From Begonia masoniana (lineage: Eukaryota; Streptophyta; Magnoliopsida; Cucurbitales; Begoniaceae): a stretch of DNA of 64,000 bases. Below the pieces are notes generated by a model that was given only the letters and a program-made list of their open reading frames with translations, did not search any database and had not been told where the DNA came from. Where the stretch lies: positions 2,280,519 through 2,344,518 of the forward strand of contig CM039512.1 of NCBI GenBank assembly GCA_022432975.1, written 5' to 3'. A program made the translations under genes and the position numbers. Positions 1 to 35,760 of the stretch are shown one piece after another. Every line of letters starts with the position of its first letter. Position 1 is the first letter of the stretch.

Positions 1-77
1 TTGATGACTTAGCATATTTAAATATACTTCAGGAAAATTCTCAGTGCATGTAGTATAAAGCCAAAAAAAAAACTAAC

Positions 78-1574
78 CCGAAATCGACCCATTTCTTTAT
101 AAGCTTGGCCTCTCCGGTAAAGAGCTTTTATATTATTTGCATCATATGTCAAAACCTGATGTAATGAAATACATGATTTTTTTCCCACGTGTGTCGAAAC
201 AAACTCAATCTCGCTCATGTTATTGTTGAATGAAATTCTACTATGCTTGACATTTTATAGCTATGAAGCACGCACATTTGATTACAAACTTCATTTAGTA
301 TTGCTAACATTGCATTACATTACTAAAACTAGCAAATATATGAAAGGACAGCCTTTCATACCTCAGAACCTTCCTCAATGCATTTATGATACTGCATAGT
401 TTTCAAGTAACATGACATCAGGTTGAGTGAACATGCCATACGGAGTGCTTTTCCTTTAGAAGATGAAACTCGGTTGAGGTTTTTCTTTGCCTGAGAAATC
501 AAAATATGAAAAATAACCAGTCAGATAGAAAGCTTTTTCAAAAACTGAAGTAGAAAGCAAGAAAAAATATAGAGTAGGAACAAAGACAACTTAAATACTT
601 ACAAGCAAATATTTCTGTGAGGCGTCGCTGTACCGACACTGGCTATGAAGCTCAGTTTCCCTGCTCAATTAATTGAAAGCAATAAATGCCTTGTAATGTC
701 AAGTAAAATACAAACCTTTAGAGCATATGAAATTTCTTTCTCATAATTTCACACACATGTTTATCATATTAAACAACCTTCAAATTGTTTGGGGTTATAT
801 TGGACTTTACAACCCCCTCCTCGAGAATTTATATTCTCGTAATCAAGTACAATTTGGGTTGAGATAGATAGATTCTGGCATCAGAATCTTACCTGTCTCT
901 TCAGCATCTCAGCTGCGTTCAATTCGTAATTGATTTGGCCATCAACACGAGCACGCATAGTTGCAATCTCTTCAGGTGTTGCCTTAGCCATCTTCTCACC
1001 GATCTCAGCCATCTCCTCTGGCCGGGTATGCTTTAACTGCTCTGCAGCGTTTCTCAAGTCTTCTGGCCGCATGTTTTTCATACTTTCCGAGGCCATCCTC
1101 ATTAAATCAGGATTAGCCATCATCTGCAATGTCATCAAATGAAACGGTGTTCAAACACAGCCCAAGAGCCAATTACGCGGATTCAATGAAAAAAAAAAAA
1201 TACAAAATCACAAATCACAATGAAGGAGGAATATAAATACAAAATCACAAATCAAACATCCAAGAGATATCTATCAATCTGGAAGAAATAGAGCATTAAC
1301 GCATATATCTATCAATCCTAGAATAAGTTTGGACCTTGAAAACGAAAAAGAAATCAACAATAGCGATTGAAACAACGGAAATATCTCCGTTAGATCGTCA
1401 GAGTGCGGTAAATCTAGAAGATACAGAAAAGCACTAAAAAACAAAAAAGAATAAAAAAAAGTAGAAGAATAAATCAACCTGTTCCTGGATCCTAGCGAAG
1501 TCTGCCGGGGACATACGACTCATCTGTTCCTGAGCCAATCTCATTAGCTCCGGATCCATCATTCCGCCAAGCAT
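78..1574 (-). CDS. OEP61: OEP61 / TPR7-type outer-envelope TPR protein, 5' part, broken frame
   Basis: Product resembles plant OEP61 (TPR7), a tetratricopeptide co-chaperone receptor of the ER and chloroplast outer envelope that binds Hsp70. Exons read on the minus strand: 1479-1574, 893-1123, 603-660, 362-491, 78-155; the gene continues beyond position 1. Exon 1 begins [11 protein letters not shown] and exon 2 carries the methionine-rich repeat [15 protein letters not shown] followed by [13 protein letters not shown]. Exons 3-5 encode TPR helices ([22 protein letters not shown]). Splice sites are canonical. Exon 3 (58 nt) has one surplus T after the AAC codon near 652-655, and exon 4 (130 nt) one surplus A in an A-run near 481-488, so the frame is not continuous. 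The family call is firm; whether the copy works depends on those two bases. Confidence 0.8.
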
Positions 1575-2297
1575 TACGTCTCCCGACACAATAACAAAAT
1601 CAATACAAACAATACCTAATTTCTCCTACGGAATCCTCAAAAAATCGAAAGATAGAAGAATCTGGCCAGAATCAAAAGCTAACGATTCATGCAACAGGAA
1701 GATGATCTGAGATTGAAACAGGAAGGTAGAGCGAATAATGAATCAGATAACCGGACGAAAGAAATGAAGAAGAAGCAGAAGAAGAGGAAAACAGGAAAAA
1801 ATATGGTCGCTCGTCTAAAAAAGTAGAAAGGAGATGGGAAGATTTATAAAAAGAGACGAGAGCATAAATAATAAAAGACGAATCGTGGAATTTCAAATCC
1901 TGATCAAATGCTAAATTACATTTTAAATAGTAATAGGATTACTTTCGAACTATATTGTCTTATTATATTTAATTACGTGTTAAATAATTACATGCATAAA
2001 TAATATAATATAATAATTATTTATAATTTATTATATAAATTACATTAATTATTATTGATACGTCAGTAAATATTTTATTATAATAAAACAACGTAACATT
2101 GCCGTATTTTTCATCGAAGACTCGCGGTTAATTTAAAAATAAAAAAAATATATCTAAATTATATTTAAATTTTGCTCAAGAGTTTTCTAACAATGATAAT
2201 GTTTATTTTATTGTAATACGCATCACTAACTTTATAATATAAGTTATTACTAAAATTTATAGACTAATTTTACGTTGTAATGTAACGCAGCTTCTAC
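1575..2297. other. OEP61 5' leader/promoter side and AT-rich spacer
   Basis: Holds the upstream side of OEP61 (purine-rich leader around 1690-1870) followed by very AT-rich DNA. No gene or clear element was seen. Confidence 0.5.
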
Positions 2298-3501
2298 TAG
2301 AGTGTACAAAACCGACCCGTACCAAAGAACCGAACTAGAACCGACCTATTTGGTCCGATTCTGTCGGGTTTTTTAAAAATGAATTTCGGTTTGGTTTTCG
2401 GGTTTAATGACAAAAACTCGAAAACCAGAACCAAACCACACAAAATACGTAAAACTGAAGATTTTTCAGTTTGTGTCGAAAAGCCCTAATTTTCGTTCTA
2501 TCGAAGTTCAGTTCAGAGGAGACGAGACGAGAGACTGTCTCGCTCACCTACGCCGAAGCCGAAGCCGAAGCCTTCAATCTGTCGTTCAATCTTCTCTCTC
2601 AGTCGTCGTCGACGCCTTCAAACTGAACCGAAGCTCTCTGAAACTTTGAGTAAGTACAGGTATTCCCTTCAACTCATTGTTCGTACTTCGTATCATTCCA
2701 CGTTGTCCTCTATTTTGCTTTCATTGTGCTGTTGTTTTTGGGAGACTCTTCGAACGTACCGAGAGCATTTGATTGTGTTAGTTTTTCTAGCCACAACCTG
2801 TCAATCATCGGTTTTGTTGTGTTGTTTTGTGAGTGTTTTATTGCTATTAATTTCGTGTTGCTCTTTACCCGAATTTTTCATTGTGTTGCAGTTAATTTCC
2901 AATAGCATGTTTTTTTGCTGTTAATTTTGTAGGTGTTTTCTTTAGTTGGGTTTTGTTGATGTTTTTGTGACTTTTACACATTTGTACCATTTTCAAATTG
3001 CATATCCAAAGATGGATTGCTAGTTGATGACTTGTTCCCAGAAAAATACTGGAGTTGGTAATTTTAGTTTTCAAACAAGTATCAGTCAAACTACATGATT
3101 AGTTTAGTTAAATGAAGCCGTAATTAAACATAGTTTTTGGAAATAACTTTCAATGCACTTGAACAATGTTTCGTGAAATGTGGGTTTGCAAATTATAAAT
3201 AGTGGTTTTTAGGTGATTAATCATGCAGTAAGGAGGTGAAAGTTGGTGCAGAATCCACTGCTCTGTTGACAAAAATTAAAGTTTCATTTGAAATTTTTTA
3301 ATTTGGAATTTTTTTATTAAAAAAATTATTTTTAATGGAAAAACCGGAACTGAACCAGAACCGAAACCGAAATTTTAGTCGGTTCCGGTTCTGGTCCGAT
3401 CCTTAAAAAAAATTTGATGGTACTGGTCCTAAATGAAAAGCAAATATTATTGGTCCGGTCTTAATTTTTTTCAAAACCAGACCGGACCGCGTATACCACT
3501 A
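2298..3501. mobile_element. hAT-like non-autonomous element, copy 1
   Basis: Flanked by the 8-bp direct repeat GCTTCTAC (2290-2297 and 3502-3509), the duplication length typical of hAT elements. Ends are short and imperfectly inverted (TAGAGTGTAC versus TAGTGGTATAC on the other strand), followed inward by runs of GGACCG/CCGGTC. No transposase is present. The interior (about 2470-2680) looks like a plant 5' leader: a GCCCTAATTTTCG box, CT-rich sequence and a GAGTAAGTA donor-like site. It is homologous to the copy at 5029-6117. Confidence 0.75.
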
Positions 3502-3509
3502 GCTTCTAC

Positions 3510-5020
3510 AAATTATTAATGTAATTACTAATTTTACTCTTATATTTTCATATTTTTATATTATATTATAATAAGTGAATGACAGATAAGCGTTACGCTG
3601 TGATGTAAGATATGATGGTACAAGTAACATTAGTCTTAATATTATCATCATGCCTGATAAGTTTCGTACAAATGAATGTTATAAAAGGATTGTCATTAAA
3701 CGAATATTATTTTGTCTAAATAAATGTAATAATTGTTTATTCTCAAAATTATTCTATAAACAAATGGATGACATTGAAGAACGATAAAAGATTCAATTGA
3801 TTGTGCTAACACGGTACACAATCTAAATGATTTATAAATAGATTTATTTTATTTACTTATTACAATGTATTTTGAGCTAATTTCAATAAAAATATATGTG
3901 CGATTTTTAGCTCAAAACATGCAATATTTGTTAAAAGAACCTAAGACTTCGCAACAAAACATTGAATCGCACACAATATGCACAACATTAACAGATTGAC
4001 GCTAGAACGCCTCCGAAATCAACATACGTGGGTGGTTGGATAATAGATGATCATGAAGATATTCTGCGGAGGAGGACGAAGATTAACCACTGGAGCAATC
4101 TAGTGACGCCACCTAGTAGAATTCAAATGGTTTACTTTTCAAACACTAATCACTATGCAATATTTAGACTGTGTACAAATATGCATAATATTCATGTGGA
4201 TCTTCAATGTCACAACCAATAACAGTTTCCACCTGGATGTTCTTCTTCGATATTTGGCAATTCGGGTAGTAACAGAACGCGGAGAGAGTATAATTAGCCG
4301 GGATCTTAATCATATTATAGTCCGTTGCTGCTCGAAGGTAAGAGCTTCTAAATAATTGTTGATCCCCGGCCGCTTCTTGCATTTTATACGTAAGTGGCAG
4401 AACATTATCGACGAAGAAATATGATTTTCTGGAGTTTTACTAATTTGAAGCGTATCATGTTATACGTTCTCGTTGTTGTCATATTTTTCGGTTCGAAATG
4501 GTGCCAAGATAGGCGAAAAGCCTTTTGGGCTGACGTGTTGACATAAGAGCTTACCTAATTGATTTAGTGCTTCGAGCATTGGGATCTTGATGAAGAAGTT
4601 CGTGCTTTGAATACAATATTGTGTAATCCGTCACATTTTACACAGTTTTATCACAATCTCTTGTATAATATGGTGTAGTTTATGGATTAATTATTATTAT
4701 TTGCATTAATTTTGGTTATATACTATATTATTTAATAAATTAAATTCACATTATCCATGTTGGTAATTTTGTACGAGTGATTAATTTTATTTTTTTAGTT
4801 CGAGGAGCATTTTGTAATTTCGTTTTGTGACACAAACAGAGAATTTCCCTCCATTTAACAAAGCCGCGCATCTGTCACCCGGGCTCCGGCAGTACATTGC
4901 ACCGTCAAAACGCTTCCCTTAACGTGCGCACCCCCTGACCGAAGCCGAAGCTTACACCGAAAGTCTCTCTCTCTCTCTCTCTTATTTCGTCAGACCTCGT
5001 CACTCTCTTTTCTCTACTAC
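3510..5020. other. AT-rich spacer and upstream region of SMC3
   Basis: Mostly AT-rich. An unrecognised 72-codon open frame lies at 4164-4382 on the minus strand (cysteine- and tyrosine-rich, no motif I know). From about 4850 the sequence turns GC- and CT-rich, with a (TC)n tract near 4964-4982, as expected of the SMC3 promoter and leader. Confidence 0.4.
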
Positions 5021-5028
5021 CTACATCT

Positions 5029-6117
5029 AGGGGTGTACAAAACATACTCGGACCGAAGAACCGGACCAGAACCGACCTATTTGTCCGGTTCTGGTTGGGT
5101 TTTCTTTAAAAAAAAAATGAATTTCTGTTCGTTTTTTGGGTTTAATGACAAAAACCCAAAAACCAGAAGCGTAGTTTGTGTCGAAAAGCCCTAATTTTCG
5201 TTCTGTCGAAGTTCAGTTCAGAGGAGAGGAGACGAGAGACTGTCTCGCTCGCCTACGCTGAAGCCGAAGCCTTCAATCCGTCGTTCAATCTTCTCTCTCA
5301 GCCGTCGCCGACGCCTTCAATCTGAACCGGAGCTCTCTGAGACTCTGAGTAAGTAAAGGTATTCCCTCCAGCTCATCGTTCGTACTTCGTATCATTCCAC
5401 GTTGTCCTCTATTTTACGTTCATTGTGCTGCTGTTTTTGGGAGACTCTTCGGACGTGACCGAGAGCGTTTGATTGTGTTAGTTTTCCGAGCTACAACCAG
5501 CCAATCATCGGTTTTGTTGCGTTGTTTTGTGGGTGTTTCATTGCTGTTAATTTCGTGTTGTTCTTTACCTGAATTTTTCATCGTGTTGCTGTTAATTTCG
5601 AGAGCATGTTTTTTTGCTGTCAATTTTGTGGGTGTTTTCTTTAGTTGGTTTTTGTTGCTGTTTTTATTGCTGTTTTCCGTTGTTTTTGTTGCTGTTTTTA
5701 TTGCTGTTTCAAACTACATGATTAGTTTAGTTAAAAGAAGCAGCAATTAAGCATAGTTTTTGGAAATAACTTTCAATGCACTTGAAGAATGCTTCGTGGA
5801 ATGTGGGTTTGCAGATTATAAACAGTGGTTTTTAGGTGTGATTAATCACGCAGTAAGGAGGTGAAAGTTGGTGCAGAATCCACTGCTTGTTTACAAAAAT
5901 TAAAGTTTCGTTTGAAATTTTATAATTTGGAATTTTTCATTAAAAAAATATTTTTAATGGGAAAACCGGAACCGGAACTGAAATTCTGGTCCAGTCCTTA
6001 AAATTTTTTGATGGTACCGGTCCTAAAAAATGAAAATCCGAATATTATTTGTCCGGTCTTAATTTTTTTCAAAACCGGACCGGACCGGACCGGGCCGGAC
6101 CACGTACAACCCTACGG
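5029..6117. mobile_element. hAT-like non-autonomous element, copy 2, in the SMC3 leader
   Basis: Flanked by the 8-bp repeat CTACATCT (5021-5028 and 6118-6125). It begins AGGGGTGTAC and ends near GTACAACCCT, with GGACCG runs just inside both ends. It is co-linear with copy 1 over most of its length and carries the same leader-like cargo (5170-5360) with the GCCCTAATTTTCG box and a GAGTAAGTA site. The flanking host DNA is CT-rich leader sequence on both sides, so the insertion split the SMC3 5' UTR or core promoter. Confidence 0.75.
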
Positions 6118-6964
6118 CTACATCTCTCTCTTTCCCTGCCTCTCTCTCTGCTGCTCATGTACTCTAGAGGTAGTTGAAATTGGTGAGCTCTTTCGGTTTT
6201 ATCTTCTGGTATTTTGGCTTTGAAATGCTATCACAGAGTTCAGGACCAGATTCTTGCACAATTCTGAATTTCCGGACTACAGAATTCATTTTAGCTAGAT
6301 TTTCATGGTTTTTTTTTTTTTTTTTCGCGAGATTATTTGTTTTGGTCAGGGCAAGTTCTATTTGTCACATAGCTTAGTTTAAGATGGATTCAAATTAAAT
6401 AGTCATCGCTCTCAATTCAAACATCTTCTCTTGGCGGGTGTTTTTCTTGAGACAGGAAGACGGTTTGACTTGGGTGGAACTCTAGCACCAAGTTATTTTT
6501 TGGAGCTTTGGTATGGCCTTCGTGGCTTGGGCACTTAGCAATTCATTTAGTTTTTAGTTTCAAAAGAACAAAGAAATTATCGAGCATTAAAGTATATACT
6601 AATTACTAATTGAAATGCCCGAGAGCTGGCTTCTCTCCCATATTTGTGATTGTTAAGAACGAGGCTTCTCTTAAATGGTTATGAGAGACTGATTAATTAT
6701 TCAACCTGTTATCTCTGTTTTAAGAAGACCTTAATGTCAAGCTTGAATGTTTTCACTGTTTTTTGTAACAACTTGTTTTTGTTTGGAATTTTTTTTATCA
6801 AAACGGTAAGTCAAGTTGTTTCCTAGATCTTGGGGAGTAACAAAACCAAAACCTATTGTACGAGGTGCCATATGATAATTTAGATTAGAATTTCATGTCT
6901 TTGTGACTATATTTACGTTGCAAGATTATTTGTTACAGTGTTTTAGCAGCGCGGTTCCTTCAAC
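6118..6964 (+). other. SMC3 5' UTR with a probable leader intron
   Basis: CT-rich leader up to about 6180, then a likely donor (GAAATTG followed by GTGAGC) and an acceptor at 6931-6938 (TGTTACAG), giving a roughly 750-bp leader intron that ends 26 bp before the ATG at 6965. Inferred from splice-site pattern only. Confidence 0.45.
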
Positions 6965-30518
<23,554 letters not shown>

Positions 30519-31454
30519 GGTTAGGCTAGTTCAATTCTATGAATTAGTTAGATGAAGTACTAGTTGAAAAGATACTGCATGCTTACAAAAAAGGGTAATT
30601 TTGATGATACCAATGTTGGATTTGTCGACTCTTTCAAAGTTGGAAAGTGTAGTTGCTTTCTAGATCTCTTTTTTTTTTTTTCCTCTTTTCTCTCTCTTCT
30701 ACTCATTTGGAGATAGGGGAAGTGAATGGTTTATTATTTTTGAGACATTGAATGAAATCAATCCTCCCATAAATCTATTTTTAGCCCGAGTAGACAACCT
30801 CTGGATGTTTTAATACTCAATTGGACTCTCTCTCCATGATTGCAGCTCAGCACTGCGACAGGCGATATTGGGTGCTATAAAACATTATCGAGACCCGAGT
30901 CTTTGTAATCTCTGTTTAGTGTTGAAAGTGGTGGTAGGGTGTTAGATTTGGGAACAGAATGATGGTACCATCTTTATCTAGGAGAGTGATTAGTACATGT
31001 AATTAATTAGTAGACCATGAATGGTATGTTGCCGTAGAGAAGCTTTTAATGATGTCAATATTTTACTAGCAGTCTTTAACTAATTGCTTTTCTTCATGTA
31101 ATAATAATTACTTCTGTTTTTGTTAATATTTCATGATTTTAATCTAGAAATGTTAATTTTTCTCTTGTAATTGTGGTCAATGGATTTTCATGCTTTGGAT
31201 TCGGAAGAGCAAATCGGTAGGCTTTGGCTTTTCGAGTCTAAAAACACTACACTCTTGTTCACTCTCACCATTCATATTTTTCATGTAAAGTTCAAAAGTT
31301 GTACATGCGAGACATTGCTCGAATTGAAGTCTTTGAAAAGTTGGACATTTTGTTGTGTCATGTTTTTCATCTCACAACGTTTACTATAAAGTCTTAAAAA
31401 AAAGATTTGTTTATGGGATCGTTAAAAAATTTTTAGACTATAGGTTTAATAATA
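30519..31454 (+). other. SMC3 3' UTR and downstream spacer
   Basis: AT-rich 3' flank with a poly-T/CT stretch near 30668-30700. A 72-codon open frame at 31171-31389 has no recognisable motif. Nothing else seen. Confidence 0.4.
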
Positions 31455-31980
31455 GGGTAAAGTGTAATTTGGCCCCTACAACTAGGTGAAAAATGGGTAA
31501 TTTACACCGTAAACTTGAATAATAGGTAAGAACAACCTTAATGTATTGATAATGGGCAATATGGCTCATACTGTTATATTTTTCATCAAAAAGTAATATT
31601 TTTTCACTTGTTCATTTTTTTTCCAAAATGCCCTTTCACTGGACCGAACCAGACCAGGCCGGTTCGGCTAATTTCACTTTGTTTTTTTTTTTAAATTCTA
31701 TTTCTCGGAAAAGAGAAGACAGAGGAATAGAATTAAAAAAATAAAAAATTAGAGTACAATTAGCCGAACCGGTCCGGTCCGGTCCAGTTCGGTCCAGTGA
31801 GGGGCATTTCAGAGAAAAAAAATGAACAAGTGAAAAAATGTTACTTTTTTACGGAAATTATGACGGTAGGGGCCATATTGCCCATTATCAATACATTAAG
31901 GCTGTTCTTGCCTATTATTCAAGTTTACGGTGTAAATTGTTCAATTCACCTAGTTGTATGGGTCAAATTGCACTTTACCC
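31455..31980. mobile_element. 526-bp Mutator-like foldback element
   Basis: Long inverted arms of about 200-250 bp, starting GGGTAAAGTG and ending CACTTTACCC, flanked by a perfect 9-bp direct repeat TTAATAATA (31446-31454 and 31981-31989). A 9-bp duplication and long terminal inverted repeats are typical of Mutator-like elements. The centre contains GGACCG-rich arms around an AT-rich loop. It has no coding capacity and lies between the convergent SMC3 and IQM genes. Confidence 0.85.
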
Positions 31981-32364
31981 TTAATAATAAGTTGATCGTT
32001 AAAGTATGTTTATTCCTTAAATTATATTTCGTTAACAAATTTGTTTTTGTCGATGAAATTGTCATTAAAAATCGTTCTAGACACTCACCTTTGATTCTCG
32101 GGCGTTTATTTAATGGGGCAAATTTAAGAGTTAATTTGGTAACGAAAAACAGTATAATATTGATTAATTGCCTGTCACTAATTATATTTTTCGGGCTCAA
32201 ACCCATTTACAAATTTGTTCTCATTTTCTTCACAAAATGAGAAAAAAATGTACATTTTCTCACGTAAATAACCAGAAAATTCCTACGTTTCTTTTGTCTA
32301 TGCACACAAAAGAATGAACAAATCTACAAAATTATGGAAAAATTAAACATTTCGGTAGATTTTC

Positions 32365-34863
32365 TCAAGCTCTTGTACTCGAGAAGAGAGATCGAGCCAG
32401 AGACCCACTTCTGGGCGACAAGCTGACCTGCTCTAACGCTCTGAACTGAAGCTCGGCCGGATAATCTCTCACGCATCCGATGCGAGGGCCGGCCCCCGTC
32501 GTCCATTTGCAAGACAGCTGCTTACCCAACTGAAGCGACTTCATTCCTTTGTGTGAATTGATCCTCTTCAGGATTGACTCTTCTGGAATTACTTCCACTT
32601 CGTTCTCTTCATCTTCTTCATCAAACAAGTTTTTCTTTGGGACCATATAATCCTGTTCCATCCCAGAAGCTTCCTCTCCAGTTTCACAGCCCTCTGCCGG
32701 AGATTCAGACGTGGAAGCAGAGGAATTCTTCCCTGCTCTTGGTTTTCTCTCGCTAGACTGTCAATCAGTTCTTCTCTATTTGGTATCTCAAGAGTAGATA
32801 ATTCTCTGGTTAGAACATGCAGCCTCTTAATTTTGATGGTTGAATTATATTTATAGCCGCCGTTGCTTTCTCCGGCGAATCAGATATTCCGGTACTGATC
32901 TCTTCTTCTCCGTTGATCTCGTCATCCTCCTGCCCAATCATCTTCCCGACAAGATCATCATCTGATAAGTTGCTTCTAAAATGTTTACCAGATTTCTGTT
33001 GACTCAGTAATTCATCTACATCGTCAACTGGACTCATCTGAATTTCCCCGAAAAATTTCATAATCAGTCGCTTTCTTTCGCTCATTTCAGCTTAAAAAAA
33101 TGTTCAAACTAAAGGTGGATAAAAGTAAACATATGTCTGTACCTTTACATCACTAAGGTCCACATTCTGCTCTTCGAGGAATAAGACAAAGTCCTTGAAA
33201 TTTTCTTCAGTCGGTCGATAATGGCCGCTGTGAGGCCAAACTGCCTGTCGAATACAACTAAGATACTTAGTACATCAAGCTCTTCATAGAAAGACACCAA
33301 AATTTTTATTTTTCATCAGATGAAACCACCCAAATAAAAAAGACGTACCTTTAGGATGCCGTTCTCGACCACCAATCTCCCGGCAGCAGAAGTGGCTCCT
33401 CCGGCCAAGAAGCTCGAATGCTGAAACGTGCCCTTCTGTTTTTTCCCGACATACAGATTCTTGGATGTACCGAGTACAAAAATCCACTTCGAATCCTTCG
33501 CTTCTTCCGACGCGTGGAGGATTTCATTTGATTGTTTGTACACAAATCTTCCATCTTTAACAACAACTTCATAGGCCAGTCTTTCCATCTAAACAAAGGA
33601 TATGCTTATTTCAGTAAGGAACAAAAACCCAATAATTCGATGATGAAGATAGAAATGAGGATGAAGGTGAAAGAAATGCTCACCGGTACCCAGATACTTA
33701 ATGCACTGCTGTTGGAGTTTTAACCGGGAGCATTTCTCGACGATATTTACTTCCTTCCCTTCTCCTATGTCCAACCTGCTCGAAAGCACATCGGATTTTT
33801 CTAGTTTAACGCATAAAACTAGATTTTTAGTTTCGATGAGAAAATGAAGACAATTACCAGTAAAAGAAAGGTTCTTTGCTCTGACAATGAAGCCATTTGA
33901 CGTAATAAAAATGCAGATTATGGCCGTATCGATGCCGTGGATCAATCTGTTTGCACGAGTAGGAATGAATCAAATCAGTAAATGACAGTGAAGTTGATAA
34001 ATTATACTCAAATATTCATCGTTCAAGTGGAGTATACTTACAGCCTCTAGCCAGTGTTGCAAAGCAAGCTTTTGTGCTTTGTCATTCTTGGATAGGCCTT
34101 TTCCCACCTGAAATCACAAAAAACTAACCGATGTTCATAACTGAAGGTGTATTATTGTCCCAAAAAGCTCGCCGGATCGGAAGTTACTAACCTTGGCAGC
34201 TCTGGTTCTTGCTCTTGACCAGCGGGAAATTGCAGTTTCGTGTTTTTCAATGTCGAAAAACGATATAGAACTTCGCTTGAGCTCGGCAAAATCTAAGAGT
34301 TTCCACCTGAAATTACCATGAGAAGTTCATCAGAGTAAGAAAATACTCTTTCAAAAAATGACAGCAACAAATAAACTCAATCCGTACCAGCTCTGCTCGA
34401 CGAGAACCGCACAATCTGCCAACTTTCGTCGCGTTCGAAAGCTTTTGTAAACTTTCTGTAATTTCAACGCCGCATGATGTTTCGGATTAGTCAGATCCAC
34501 AATGGGCATTTTTTGGATCATCCCCACCAAACTGTCTAAACTTGAGTATTGGTTGTTGTTTATCATTTTGTTCTTTGAAGCTTCAGATTCAATAATCATC
34601 TGTCCTTTTTCTAGTGAAGCACTTTTAACCATAGTCATCTTCTGCAACTCACTTTCTCTTAAGCCAACAGATGTCTCCATTGTCATCTTTCCAGGACCTA
34701 AAGACTTCATTATTATGGGTTCAGAAGCCCTGTCATTGAAGCTCACAGATCGAACAGGAGTTTTCGCCCCATCTCCCAAACTGATAGATTTCACCAAAAG
34801 AGACTCTAATTCACTCTCCACATCACCGTCTTCGGCAAACAGGCAGGAAAATGGAATCCCCAT
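32365..34863 (-). CDS. IQM-family calmodulin-binding protein
   Basis: Member of the plant IQM family (one IQ motif, Ca-independent calmodulin binding). Exons on the minus strand: 34388-34863, 34192-34306, 34042-34107, 33858-33946, 33684-33775, 33349-33588, 33143-33244, 32896-33037, 32365-32732, about 562 codons. The IQ motif [19 protein letters not shown] lies near residues 128-148. It is followed by the family core ([43 protein letters not shown]) and the C-terminal [13 protein letters not shown]. Exon 5 has one surplus base at 33684-33690 (total 1,690 nt, one over a multiple of 3), so the frame shifts at the exon 5/6 junction. The boundary between exons 8 and 9 is the least certain. Which IQM paralogue it is cannot be told. 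Confidence 0.85.
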
Positions 34864-35760
34864 TCGACAAAAAGAGCCTAATCTAGCAGCCTACACAGTA
34901 ATTACTCCAATTAGTGGCCATTTGACTAATTAAGAGAATTGAGAGAGTTTCTAAAAGACCAAACAAGAACAACAGAGCTGTCTTAAAACCAGTGCTATCT
35001 TTCCAAGCAATCAGAGATATCAAATAATATAACTAAAAAACACACAAACAGAATAAGTTGGGCAAGGAAAATCAAAGCAACCCCAAATTTCCAGTTTCAC
35101 CAAATGAAAAAAATCCTGATGGGAAATTGTTCAAACATTAGATATGCAAGAAAACGAGTAAGATACCAAGATGATCATTATACAACACTGGAGATTCAAA
35201 GCTGCAGTAAAACTCCTTAGCTATGGTAATGGATCCACACACCTCATCTGAAAATAGCTAATCTTTTTTTTTTTCTGGAAAAAAAAAAACTCTGTTTACA
35301 GAAAAAAAAATCTACGCACGAGAAAACCCAAAACGTCCATTTCTACGCAGCAAATCCCAGAGAGCAGAAAAATGGCAATGAAGAAGAAGCATTTCAAGGA
35401 TTCGTAGCTTTTTTTTTTCTGGGGACAAAATATAAAAACAAAACAAGTGATTACAATCGATATTTACCTTGATTCGAGGATATTGACAACCAAAACAGAG
35501 ATTGGTTATGTTAAAACCAAAAGAGTTCCAACTTTAATGGGTAAGCGATAGTTCGAATGTCTTTCCAATTCGTCTGCATAAGTTATCGTCGACACAACAT
35601 TTCGAATCTATCCCCAAGCTTGAGCTTTGAGAACCCAAATCTTCAATTTCTTCAACTTCGGCTTTCATGGTCTTATTATATACAGAATGAACCAGCAGAG
35701 AAAGAGAGGGAGAGTTTCCACTTTCCAATTTCCATGCATCACTCTTTTTAATAATAATAA
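34864..35760 (-). other. IQM 5' leader region
   Basis: Upstream of the IQM start codon. Purine/pyrimidine-rich stretches and a TTTACCTTGATTCG donor-like site near 35464-35478 (minus-strand GT) suggest a spliced leader. No coding features. Confidence 0.35.

Noticed and set aside
4164..4382. Small minus-strand gene of 72 codons
   Set aside because: No recognised motif, no neighbouring exons with matching splice phases.
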